From Opitutia bacterium (GTDB lineage Bacteria; Verrucomicrobiota; Verrucomicrobiia; Opitutales; UBA953): a DNA stretch of 64,000 nucleotides. A program made the translations under genes and the position numbers. The stretch covers positions 9,745 to 73,744 of the forward strand of contig CANCLV010000001.1 in the NCBI GenBank assembly GCA_947378905.1, read 5' to 3'. The notes under the pieces were generated by a model. It saw nothing but the letters and a program-made list of their open reading frames with translations. It ran no database searches and was not told where the DNA came from. Below, piece after piece: positions 1 to 7,334 of the stretch (positions are counted from its first letter, which is position 1; every line of letters starts with the position of its first letter).

Positions 1-322
1 TGCTTGTGTAGCGTGCGTTCTCACGCAGGCGTGTATTTTCACGGCGGATATCATCGATCGAATGGAGTCTTAATTCTAAGGCCGCATTGATTCGTGCCAG
101 ATCTCTTGAGGCTGAAATTAATTCCTCATTGCTCCTGCTTTTTAATTCCCAGTAGCGAGAAAGGTCGCTTCCCTTGCTAGCAATTTGTAAAGCGGGCGCT
201 TGAAACTCGGCGAATGTTTCTTTGGTGAATCGATGAAGTGCGTTGGCACCCGATATCCAAATCAAAACAAAAACGATTAAAGCAATGTAAGATGCCTTGG
301 CGCCTTTTTGGTGGTTATTCAT
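1..322 (-). CDS. mreC: Rod shape-determining protein MreC, N-terminal part (cut by window edge)
   Basis: The reading frame opens with ATG at 322 on the minus strand and runs off the left edge, giving about 107 residues. Residues 1-30 hold a short basic start (MNNHQKGAK) and one membrane-spanning segment (YIALIVFVLIWISG). Then comes a Glu/Arg/Leu-rich stretch suited to the dimerising coiled coil of MreC, ending at ENTRLREN. The C-terminal beta domains lie outside the window. It starts 20 bases after the mreB stop on the same strand, the usual mreB-mreC order, so the two are very likely co-transcribed. MreC links cytoplasmic MreB filaments to the periplasmic elongation machinery. The call rests on topology, coiled coil and position rather than on a catalytic motif. 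Confidence 0.85.
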   Translation of the reverse strand, partial: MNNHQKGAKASYIALIVFVLIWISGANALHRFTKETFAEFQAPALQIASKGSDLSRYWELKSRSNEELISASRDLARINAALELRLHSIDDIRRENTRLRENARYTS

Positions 323-342
323 GGCGGGTGGTCCCGCTTAGA

Positions 343-1359
343 TTAGTCGCGACCGCTCCAGCGGGAGGCGTTGCCTAAAATTTTACCAGTACCATTTACC
401 ACGGCACAGAGAGGATCTTCGGCGATAATGACGGGAAGCCCAGTGGCTTCGGAGATAGCACGATCGATGCGACGGATCAGAGCTCCGCCACCAGCAATCA
501 CGATACCACGGTCGACTAAGTCAGCAGAAAGTTCAGGAGGAATACGTTCCAATGAGCCTTTAATGGCTTCAATGATTTGATTAATATTATCTGCCATCGC
601 TTCACGTACTTCTTGAGAAGTGAGGTGGAGAGAGCGGGGGAGACCAGTGACGGAGTCACGACCACGTACTTCGTAAGTCATCTCTTGTTCTAAAGCATAA
701 GCAGAACCGATTTTAATCTTAATTTCTTCTGCGGTGCGCTCACCGATGATGAGATTATATGAATTCTTAATATACTTAATAATCGCCGAATCAAATTCGT
801 CACCACCGACGCGAATGGAGCGTGCGTGTACAATGCCACCGAGTGAGATCACAGCGACTTCAGTGGTACCGCCACCGATATCGACAATCATCGATGCCAT
901 TGGCTCTTCGACAGGTAAGCCTACACCGATTGCGGAGGCAACAGGTTCAGGAATGGTAATCACATCATCAGCACCGGCGCGATACGCGGAGTCCATCACG
1001 GCGCGACGTTCAACTGCGGTGATACCGTAAGGAACGGCAACGACGACGGTGAGATTTGAGAAAATAGATTTACGAGCTACTTTACCGATGAAGTAGCGAA
1101 GCATGTGTTCGCTGATTTCGAAGTCGGCGATCACACCATCTTTCATCGGACGCAGCGCTTGGATATCACCAGGAGTACGACCAAGCATCATCTTCGCTTC
1201 ATTACCAACAGCGATTGGCTTGCGAGTGCTGGTACGAATCGCGACCACGGAAGGTTCTCTAAGGACAACGCCTCGGTCTTTCAGAAAGACCAAAGTATTG
1301 GCGGTACCTAGGTCGATACCAATGGCTTGGGTGAATAGCCCTGGGAAACGCTTAAACAT
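343..1359 (-). CDS. mreB: Rod shape-determining actin homologue MreB
   Basis: MreB forms membrane-bound filaments that guide lateral peptidoglycan synthesis. The 338-residue length is typical. The actin-type ATP site is intact: phosphate-1 loop IDLGTANT (residues 15-22), phosphate-2 loop DIGGGTTEVAVIS (about 160-173) and adenosine motif GIVIAGGGAL (about 287-296). The N-terminal MFKRFPGLF is amphipathic and could bind membrane, as in Gram-negative MreB. It is followed on the same strand by mreC. The start has no ribosome-binding sequence in front of it. The 216 bases before it are shared with the divergent ubiquitin-like gene. Confidence 0.97.
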   Translation of the reverse strand: MFKRFPGLFTQAIGIDLGTANTLVFLKDRGVVLREPSVVAIRTSTRKPIAVGNEAKMMLGRTPGDIQALRPMKDGVIADFEISEHMLRYFIGKVARKSIFSNLTVVVAVPYGITAVERRAVMDSAYRAGADDVITIPEPVASAIGVGLPVEEPMASMIVDIGGGTTEVAVISLGGIVHARSIRVGGDEFDSAIIKYIKNSYNLIIGERTAEEIKIKIGSAYALEQEMTYEVRGRDSVTGLPRSLHLTSQEVREAMADNINQIIEAIKGSLERIPPELSADLVDRGIVIAGGGALIRRIDRAISEATGLPVIIAEDPLCAVVNGTGKILGNASRWSGRD

Positions 1360-1434
1360 TAGTCGTAGTGGTTGAATTGGTTAAATAAGTAAACATTTGA
1401 GTAGTCAAACCCCTTTTAGCCAAAGGCTTAAGTC

Positions 1435-1448
1435 AGTCGCAAGCGACT
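1435..1448. repeat. Short inverted repeat in the mreB / ubiquitin-like gene intergenic region
   Basis: AGTCGC-AA-GCGACT, a perfect 6-2-6 palindrome, lies about 80 bases upstream of mreB and 128 bases upstream of the divergent gene at 1576. It has no T-tract, so it is not a terminator. It could be a regulator site for either gene. Such short palindromes also occur by chance. Nothing else was recognised in 1360-1534. Confidence 0.3.
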
Positions 1449-1534
1449 TCCCTCAATTTTATTGGGTATAATCGCTGCCTCAGTCGTCCAACTCTCAGTG
1501 AATCACTTGCCGTTCAAGGTCACGGGCTGGAGGG

Positions 1535-1572
1535 TTGACACTGTGCGAGACTTTCGGAATTTTTAGACTGTT
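1535..1572 (+). promoter_or_regulatory. Promoter-like element of the ubiquitin-like PEP-CTERM gene
   Basis: TTGACACT begins at 1535 and AGACTGTT at 1565, with the ATG of the next gene at 1576. The first half matches a -35 box exactly. No good TATAAT lies at the usual 17-base distance (AATTTT at 1558-1563 is the best). The same two octamers, 28 bases apart instead of 30, precede the gene at 19698, again 11-12 bases before the ATG. The recurrence argues for a functional element. If transcription starts near 1570 the leader would be almost absent. Confidence 0.45.
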
Positions 1573-1575
1573 GTA

Positions 1576-2439
1576 ATGTTAAAACGTTTTCTGATTTTAG
1601 GTATTCTGATTCACGTAACGTGTGTGCCGAGTCAACTCTTTGGACAAGGGTCTGGCTATCAAATATTCATAGACATGCCTTCCGGTCGTAAGATAACGCT
1701 AGACGTTGAAGCAACTGATTCATTTCAAAATATTAGAGAAAAAATGCAGGACAAGACGGGTATAGCACCTATTTATCAGTCGATATATTTTGGCTATGGC
1801 TACCTGAATCAATCGTTGCTTGATCCTCTAGGAATCTTGGCAGATTTCAATATAGGTCGCGAGGCGCCTGGTAATTTATATTTTAATACATCAGCGGATA
1901 CATTCTTGAATGCTACAAGTTATAATTCATCTCTACGTGAGTACACCCTACTTAATGGGTATGATGTTCAGTTAGATCACGTGAACCGATTTGTGAATTC
2001 GGTCTTAACTAACACGACAGTCGCCGAGGACACGAATGGCGTTCTTCAGCCAATCTCACTTTCAGGTGCACTACTATTTTCTCCGGCCGAACAGAATTCT
2101 TATACCTTTAATATTTTTTTAGCCAATCCTACTTCAAGTTTATCTAACTTTAGTGATGCAACAGGGTTTACGGTTCCGTTAGTCGTCACCTCGCAAGGTA
2201 TTATCGGATTTAACTCAGCCGATATAACTGTGAACGTGGACGCATCAAGCTTCGCCAATAGCCTTGGCGGTGGATCATTTAGCTTGGTTCAGCCGAATAG
2301 CAGAACGCTGAGCCTGCAGTTTACACCAGGTACGATTCCGGAGCCTTCAACCTACGGATTCTGTGGCTTTGGCGCGATCGGACTGATGTTTTTCTTACGT
2401 CGGAAGAAATTAAAACAGTCCACAAGCATTAGCGCCTAA
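1576..2439 (+). CDS. Secreted PEP-CTERM protein with an N-terminal ubiquitin-like domain
   Basis: Residues 1-24 form a signal peptide (MLKRF, hydrophobic core, likely cut near LFG/QG). Residues 28-104 match ubiquitin: YQIFIDMPSGRKITLDVE resembles the first hairpin, NIREKMQDKTGI the central helix and LADFNIGREA the fourth-strand region. Over ubiquitin positions 2-50 I count about 21 identities in 49 with no gap. A few extra residues follow in the loop after position 50. Ubiquitin K29 and K33 are conserved; K27 is Arg, and L8 and I44 are Pro and Tyr. No diglycine follows the fold. Residues 105-250 are Ser/Thr/Asn-rich and beta-like, without a recognised domain. The end is a PEP-CTERM signal: IPEPSTYG, a membrane helix, then RRKK. 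This sends a protein through Sec to an exosortase at the outer surface. The gene stands alone and its last 30 bases overlap uppP tail-to-tail. Function unknown. Confidence 0.9.
   Translation: MLKRFLILGILIHVTCVPSQLFGQGSGYQIFIDMPSGRKITLDVEATDSFQNIREKMQDKTGIAPIYQSIYFGYGYLNQSLLDPLGILADFNIGREAPGNLYFNTSADTFLNATSYNSSLREYTLLNGYDVQLDHVNRFVNSVLTNTTVAEDTNGVLQPISLSGALLFSPAEQNSYTFNIFLANPTSSLSNFSDATGFTVPLVVTSQGIIGFNSADITVNVDASSFANSLGGGSFSLVQPNSRTLSLQFTPGTIPEPSTYGFCGFGAIGLMFFLRRKKLKQSTSISA
1657..1887 (+). other. Ubiquitin-like (beta-grasp) domain within the PEP-CTERM protein
   Basis: Codons 28-104 encode the ubiquitin-like segment. Fold-defining residues of ubiquitin are kept: I3, F4, G10, I13, L15, V17, D21, N25, K29, Q31, D32, K33, G35, I36, P38, Q41, F45, L50, then the Leu-x-Asp-x-Asn-Ile pattern of positions 56-61. 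Positions needed for conjugation or recognition (G75-G76, L8, I44) are not kept. Bacterial beta-grasp families such as ThiS and MoaD lack this level of similarity to ubiquitin itself. A ubiquitin-lineage domain is therefore the better reading. Confidence 0.85.
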
Positions 2440-3375
2440 AATCGCTAATCCTGCGGCAATACGGTACCAGGCGAAGGGTTTAAGTCCGCGACGCATAATA
2501 AATCCAATCATCCATTTTACTGAGATGAATGCAGCCACCGCGGCGATTACGAGTCCAAGGCTAGCATTACCAATGGGATAAACTTGTTTGAGGGCTGGTC
2601 CGAGTGAGTACATTTTGTAAACTGAAGCAGCGGACAAAATCACAAAGCCAACGAGGAATGAAAACTCTGTGGCGACAGCAGAAGACAATCCGGCCCAGCG
2701 TCCGCCTAAGATGGTGGCCAGTGATCGGCTAGTTCCAGGGATGAGCGCAACGCATTGGCAGAGTCCAATCCACAGCGCCTGCTGGGGTGATACATTTAAT
2801 TCACCACTATTGTCGGAAGGAATTTTAGGTAATTTTTCTTCTGCTAAAAAGATTACAAATCCGCCTATGATTAAGGCAAGAGCGACAATGGTTACATCGA
2901 AAGGTATGTAATCCTTGATAATAAAACCTAAGATAGCTGCGGGTAAAAAGGCGATGAGGATAGCAAGCGCTAAGAAAATCGAACTGCGATTACCTTTCAA
3001 GATCCCGACTACAACCGACTTCATTCGTTGATAAAAAATAAAAAGCACGGCGAGAATCGCACCGAGTTGAATGATGACAATATAGTCATCGGCGATTTTC
3101 TCGAGCGAGAGTCTGCGACCTTTTCGATCCACGACACTGGACTCCACCAGGGTTGAGCTCTTATCAACGCCCATGACCGCATCACTAATAATCATGTGAC
3201 CGGTTGACGATACGGGCAGATATTCCGTTACGCCTTCGACCAGTCCAGTGACTACGGCACGTTGGGTACTGAATTGATTACGTACTTCTTCTGCCGTTTT
3301 ATCTGGGCTGATTTGCTCGCCTGCAAATAAGCCTAAGGGACTGACCAGTAATAAAAATAGTAGGGTACGAGGCAT
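2410..3375 (-). CDS. uppP: Undecaprenyl-diphosphatase UppP (BacA)
   Basis: This membrane enzyme dephosphorylates undecaprenyl pyrophosphate to recycle the lipid carrier for peptidoglycan and other envelope polymers. Both signatures are present: EGVTEYLPVSSTGH (residues 47-60) and PGTSRSLATILGG (about 220). Several hydrophobic helices follow. At 321 residues it is longer than the common 265-290. The extra length is a signal-peptide-like N-terminus (residues 1-19, ending LFAGE) and a charged insertion after the first signature (about residues 70-95, VDRKGRRLSLEK). Its 3' end overlaps the PEP-CTERM gene by 30 bases. It is divergent from trpB. Confidence 0.95.
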   Translation of the reverse strand: MPRTLLFLLLVSPLGLFAGEQISPDKTAEEVRNQFSTQRAVVTGLVEGVTEYLPVSSTGHMIISDAVMGVDKSSTLVESSVVDRKGRRLSLEKIADDYIVIIQLGAILAVLFIFYQRMKSVVVGILKGNRSSIFLALAILIAFLPAAILGFIIKDYIPFDVTIVALALIIGGFVIFLAEEKLPKIPSDNSGELNVSPQQALWIGLCQCVALIPGTSRSLATILGGRWAGLSSAVATEFSFLVGFVILSAASVYKMYSLGPALKQVYPIGNASLGLVIAAVAAFISVKWMIGFIMRRGLKPFAWYRIAAGLAILGANACGLF

Positions 3376-3471
3376 AGATTTATCTGATATAGGTAGAAAG
3401 AAAGCGCAAGACTCCGATTTGTCCTTGTCGCTTGCCCTTGGTCTTACTTCGCTCTTTATATTATTTTAATT

Positions 3472-4707
3472 ATGTCCGCTTCGAGTCTCATTCCAACCAA
3501 AGAACCTCGCTTCCAGGTGCCTGATGCCCGTGGACGTTTTGGTCAGTTTGGTGGAATGTATGTTCCAGAAACTTTAATGACTCCGCTTTTGGAGTTATCG
3601 AAAGCCTATGCGGAAGCACGTCGTGATCCAGCATTTCAAAATGCCTTCACCAACATGCTGCGTGATTTTGCCGGACGTCCCACCGGACTGTACTTTGCGG
3701 AGTCGCTCACGAAACATTTCGGTGGTGCTCGAATTTATTTAAAACGCGAAGACATGTTGCACACGGGTGCACATAAAATCAACAACGCGATTGGCCAAGC
3801 GTTGCTTGCTATTCGCATGGGCAAGAAACGCATCATTGCCGAAACAGGCGCAGGACAACACGGAACTGCTACCGCGGCGGTCTGTGCTAAATTTGGTTTA
3901 AAGTGTGTCATCTACATGGGTGCCGAAGATATGGAACGTCAGGCACTTAACGTATACCGTATGCGTCTCATGGGCGCCGAAGTTCGCGGTGTCGAAGCAG
4001 GGCAGAGAACCTTAAAAGAAGCGGTTAATGAGGCTATGCGCGACTGGGTGACCAATGTCCGCGATACGCATTATATTTTAGGAACAGCCTACGGTGCCCA
4101 CCCTTATCCCATGATGGTACGTGATTTTCACCGTATTATATCGATGGAATCTAAGCAGCAAATGTTGCGTGCAGAAAACAAATTACCCGATCACGTGGTT
4201 GCCTGCGTGGGCGGAGGATCTAATGCGATTGGTTCTTTCTTTGAATATTTAGACGAACCTGAAGTTGAACTCATTGGCGTCGAAGCGGGTGGACGTGGGA
4301 TTGTGGAAGGTCAACACGCCGCACGATTTGCGGGTGGCCGTCTCGGTGTACTCCAAGGTTGCCTCACTCACATTTTACAAAACAGCGAAGGACAAATCGA
4401 AGGTACGCATTCTGTGTCTGCTGGATTGGACTACGCAGCGGTTGGACCTGAGCACGCTTACTATCACGAAAGAGGACGAATCAAATTTGCTTACGCGACG
4501 GATGAAGAATGTCTCGATGCGTTTAAATTACTGTCGAGCAAAGAGGGGATTATTCCCGCTCTAGAATCCAGTCACGCTCTGGCCTATGGTTGTAAGCTAG
4601 CTTCTGACAGTCCTCGAACATCTACCGTCTTAATTAATTTATCAGGTCGTGGTGACAAGGACGTATGGAGTGCCGCTCGTGCGATGGGCGTTGAAATCAA
4701 ACTCTAA
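3472..4707 (+). CDS. trpB: Tryptophan synthase beta chain
   Basis: TrpB condenses indole with L-serine to make tryptophan using pyridoxal phosphate. Lys102 in [13 protein letters not shown] is the expected PLP lysine, Glu124 in AETGAGQHG the catalytic acid, and GGGSNAIG (about 246-253) the phosphate-binding loop. The 411-residue length fits TrpB1. No trpA is next to it; trpC lies 50 kb away in this window, so the trp pathway is scattered. It heads a close-packed run (trpB-yicC-HU-hisS-murJ). TATATT at 3457-3462 could be its -10 box, leaving a very short leader and no ribosome-binding sequence. Confidence 0.97.
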   Translation: MSASSLIPTKEPRFQVPDARGRFGQFGGMYVPETLMTPLLELSKAYAEARRDPAFQNAFTNMLRDFAGRPTGLYFAESLTKHFGGARIYLKREDMLHTGAHKINNAIGQALLAIRMGKKRIIAETGAGQHGTATAAVCAKFGLKCVIYMGAEDMERQALNVYRMRLMGAEVRGVEAGQRTLKEAVNEAMRDWVTNVRDTHYILGTAYGAHPYPMMVRDFHRIISMESKQQMLRAENKLPDHVVACVGGGSNAIGSFFEYLDEPEVELIGVEAGGRGIVEGQHAARFAGGRLGVLQGCLTHILQNSEGQIEGTHSVSAGLDYAAVGPEHAYYHERGRIKFAYATDEECLDAFKLLSSKEGIIPALESSHALAYGCKLASDSPRTSTVLINLSGRGDKDVWSAARAMGVEIKL

Positions 4708-4710
4708 TTT

Positions 4711-5589
4711 ATGTGCGCGGCATCCATGACAGGCTTTGGTCGGGCGGAACTTAAACTCGACGGAAAGTCCTACGCCATTGAAATTGCCTCGGTAAATCAG
4801 AAGAATTTACAGATTTCGGTGTATGGTCCGGAAGAGTGGCCGACCCTGGAATCCGTTGTCAGTAACGCCATTCGCCAACATCTCCATCGCGGTAAAGTGA
4901 CTGTGCGAATTAACTCTGCCGATTTCTCAAATCGCACCACAACTCATTGGGACGAAAGTAATCTCCGATCGTTGTATGAAGAGTTTCAGACGCTCGCGAA
5001 GAAGTTAAATGTACCTGTTACGCCTGATGCAAATTTACTTTTAAGTTTAAGTAATGTGCGCAGCAATAATCGTTCAAGTTTACCCTCGTTTGAAGTTTGT
5101 GAGAAAGATATTTTATCAGCACTTGAGATTGCGGTTAAGCAGCTCATGAAAATGCGTGAGGCTGAAGGAAATACTTTGGCGAAAGATTTGAAGGCCCGAC
5201 TCATCAAAATTAATCAGAGTGTGGATCTGATGCAGGAGTCTGAAAAAGAAGCTCCCAAACGTCATCGTGATTTAATGCTCAAACGATTAAAGGACATGGG
5301 TCTGGAATTAGATTTAGCCGATGAAAGAGTGCTTAAGGAAATTGCGATTTGGGCAGATCGCTGCGATATCACCGAGGAAATCGTCAGGCTGAAAAGTCAC
5401 ATTCAACAGTTTCAGCAAGACTTAGAGGGCGAAAAAAATGGAAGAAAGTTGGACTTTCTAGTACAAGAATTGCTTAGAGAGGCTAATACTGTGGGCAGTA
5501 AGGCATCGGAAATAGCCACAACTCGTGCGGTTTTGGAGGTAAAAACTGAAATTGAGAGAATTAGGGAACAGGTTCAAAATCTTGAATAA
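4711..5589 (+). CDS. yicC: YicC family endoribonuclease
   Basis: YicC-type proteins are conserved stress-related endoribonucleases. The N-terminus carries the family signature (SMTGFGRAE), and the C-terminal DUF1732 region ends EANTVGSKASEIATTRAVLEVK followed by a coiled-coil tail. The 292-residue length is normal. The gene begins three bases after the trpB stop, so it is in the trpB operon, but no functional link to tryptophan is implied. Confidence 0.92.
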   Translation: MCAASMTGFGRAELKLDGKSYAIEIASVNQKNLQISVYGPEEWPTLESVVSNAIRQHLHRGKVTVRINSADFSNRTTTHWDESNLRSLYEEFQTLAKKLNVPVTPDANLLLSLSNVRSNNRSSLPSFEVCEKDILSALEIAVKQLMKMREAEGNTLAKDLKARLIKINQSVDLMQESEKEAPKRHRDLMLKRLKDMGLELDLADERVLKEIAIWADRCDITEEIVRLKSHIQQFQQDLEGEKNGRKLDFLVQELLREANTVGSKASEIATTRAVLEVKTEIERIREQVQNLE

Positions 5590-5650
5590 ACTTAGGCTAG
5601 GGTATTGCCAACGGCCCTTTCCTTTGTCTTTCTCTATCAACACTTACTAA

Positions 5651-5659
5651 TTTTTATCC
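5651..5659 (+). promoter_or_regulatory. TTTTTATCC start-proximal motif, copy 1
   Basis: The nonamer TTTTTATCC lies directly against the ATG of the HU-like gene. An identical copy (5985-5993) lies directly against the ATG of hisS, the next gene. Neither resembles a Shine-Dalgarno sequence. Together they suggest either a start-site context or the 3' part of a promoter placing transcription start at or near the ATG. Confidence 0.3.
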
Positions 5660-5983
5660 ATGTCTGACAATCTTACGAAACGGCAAATAGTCCTGAAAAT
5701 TTTTACGGATAAAGGCTACCCACAAAAGCATATTCGCGATAGCGTCCAGTTAACCTTGGATGCGATCACTGAAGCGTTGCTCGCTGGCCGTGATGTTGAG
5801 TTGCGTAACTTCGGCGTTTTCCAAGTTCAGGTTCGTAAAAGTCGTATCGGTCGTAATCCCAATCGTCCTGAAACCGATGTCGTGATTCCCAAGCGCGCCG
5901 TGATTAAATTTAAAGCCGGTAAAGAACTTAAAGCTAAATTGAAGTCTTATAATATTGATAAGACTGACACCAAGCCCGAGTAA
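5660..5983 (+). CDS. HU/IHF family nucleoid DNA-binding protein
   Basis: A 107-residue histone-like protein of the HU/IHF fold that bends and compacts DNA as a dimer. The pattern is typical: N-terminal helices (LTKRQIVLKIF, then DSVQLTLDAITEAL), the strand LRNFGVFQV, and the DNA-binding arm region around RKSRIGRNPNRPETDVVIPKR. It ends VIKFKAGKELK and a short charged tail. IHF and HU cannot be told apart safely here. It sits between yicC and hisS. Confidence 0.93.
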   Translation: MSDNLTKRQIVLKIFTDKGYPQKHIRDSVQLTLDAITEALLAGRDVELRNFGVFQVQVRKSRIGRNPNRPETDVVIPKRAVIKFKAGKELKAKLKSYNIDKTDTKPE

Positions 5984-5984
5984 G

Positions 5985-5993
5985 TTTTTATCC
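5985..5993 (+). promoter_or_regulatory. TTTTTATCC start-proximal motif, copy 2
   Basis: Second exact copy of the nonamer found before the HU-like gene, here abutting the hisS ATG at 5994. Two exact copies in the same position relative to two consecutive starts support the choice of 5994 as the hisS start. Confidence 0.3.
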
Positions 5994-7331
5994 ATGGCAG
6001 ATATTCGCTCATTACCAGGTTTTAGAGAATTTTATCCTGAAGACAGAGCGATTCAAAATCATCTCTTCACGGTCTGGCGTCAGGCCTGCCGTCGCTATGG
6101 TTTTCGTGAATGGGAATCTCCTGTGCTCGAGCCTTTAGAACTCTTCACCGAAAAATCGGGCGAGGAGATTGTTAAACAGTTATTCAACTTTGAAGACAAA
6201 GGTGGTCGCCAGGTGAGTCTTCGTCCCGAAATGACACCTTCCCTGGCTCGTATGGTCGGAGCTCGTGCCAACGGAATGCCTAAACCGATTCGTTGGTTTT
6301 CCATCGGAGAGAATTTTCGTTACGAAAAACCACAAAAGGGTCGTCTGAGATCTTTTTACCAGCTCAACGCCGATTTACTCGGTGAAGCGAGTGCCACGGC
6401 TGACGCTGAACTTATCGCACTCTGCGCTGATTGTTTGTTAGGTTTTGGTCTGACCCAAAAAGACTTCTCAATTCGTATTTCTGACCGTCAACTTTGGTTT
6501 AAATTTTTAGAGAGCGAAAAGGTTCCCGCTGAGAAAATTACTGGCGTCTTAGGCGTGGTTGATAAGTTAGAGCGTTCCAGCCCCGGCGATTTATTAGAAG
6601 CTATGAAGGCTGTACTGGCTGGTACTGAATGTGATCCCGCTAAGTTGCTGGCATCCGTAAAAGCTTTCGCAGCCATTCGTTCACTGAATGAATTGGAAGT
6701 CATTGCCCAGAAGGATGCAGCAATGGCTGCACGTTTGGTAGAATGGAAACAATTATTAGATTCTATTAAGGCCCTCGGTTTTTCGGAATGTGTATCGATT
6801 GATTTAACCATCGTCCGTGGTTTGGCTTATTACACTGGCTTTGTTTTTGAGGCTTTTGAAGTCGGTGCCGAAGCTCGTGCGCTCGCGGGCGGCGGACGTT
6901 ACGACACGCTGGTTAAGAAATTAGGCGGTCCCGATTTACCCGCCGCTGGTTTCGGTATGGGTGATGTTACCGTTCGTGACTTATTAGAGTCCAAAAATCT
7001 TTTACCCAAATATTCTGACGGCCCGAACTTCTATGTCATGATTCTGGGCGATGATGCTCGCCATGTTGCTCTTGAGGATATTGCGGCACTTCGTCGCGCC
7101 GGCTTCAGGGTCGAATACAATTTACGCGACGGTAAATTCCCTAAATTAATTCAAAGCGCTGAAACCATCGGTGCTCAATATGCTTTGGTTTATGGTGGTG
7201 AAGAAGTAGCTAAGGGAATCACCAAGGTAAGAAGTTTAACCGATCGCACCGAAGCGACTATTCCTCGCACCGACATCATTCCCGCACTGCGTGCTGTATT
7301 AGAAGAAGGCATGCGTGCCATTCTTCCTTAA
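5994..7331 (+). CDS. hisS: Histidyl-tRNA synthetase
   Basis: HisS charges tRNA-His. Class II motifs are seen: RPEMTPSLARMV (motif 2 region) and the histidine-binding segments RGLAYYTGFVFEAF and GGGRYDTLVKKLGG. The anticodon-binding domain is at the C-terminus (DGPNFYVMILGDD to the end). I place the start at ATG 5994 (MADIRSLPGF), giving 445 residues. The in-frame TTG at 5955 would overlap the HU gene and add residues not seen in the family. Full length and the LAYYTG motif argue against HisZ. Confidence 0.95.
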   Translation: MADIRSLPGFREFYPEDRAIQNHLFTVWRQACRRYGFREWESPVLEPLELFTEKSGEEIVKQLFNFEDKGGRQVSLRPEMTPSLARMVGARANGMPKPIRWFSIGENFRYEKPQKGRLRSFYQLNADLLGEASATADAELIALCADCLLGFGLTQKDFSIRISDRQLWFKFLESEKVPAEKITGVLGVVDKLERSSPGDLLEAMKAVLAGTECDPAKLLASVKAFAAIRSLNELEVIAQKDAAMAARLVEWKQLLDSIKALGFSECVSIDLTIVRGLAYYTGFVFEAFEVGAEARALAGGGRYDTLVKKLGGPDLPAAGFGMGDVTVRDLLESKNLLPKYSDGPNFYVMILGDDARHVALEDIAALRRAGFRVEYNLRDGKFPKLIQSAETIGAQYALVYGGEEVAKGITKVRSLTDRTEATIPRTDIIPALRAVLEEGMRAILP

Positions 7332-7334
7332 GCA

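Noticed and set aside
371..1375. Open frames antisense to mreB
   Set aside because: They mirror the codon pattern of mreB, have no start context and no recognisable protein features.
1576..2439. A complete ubiquitin-conjugation (E1/E2/deubiquitinase) system around the ubiquitin-like gene
   Set aside because: Neighbours are mreB, mreC, uppP and trpB; no activating, conjugating or JAB/OTU-type gene was seen, and the domain lacks a Gly-Gly end.
4265..4564. 99-codon frame inside trpB
   Set aside because: Out-of-frame shadow of a well-conserved gene without any domain.
5955..5993. TTG start for hisS, adding 13 residues
   Set aside because: It overlaps the HU gene and adds residues that do not resemble HisS; ATG 5994 gives the usual MADIRSLPGF-type start.
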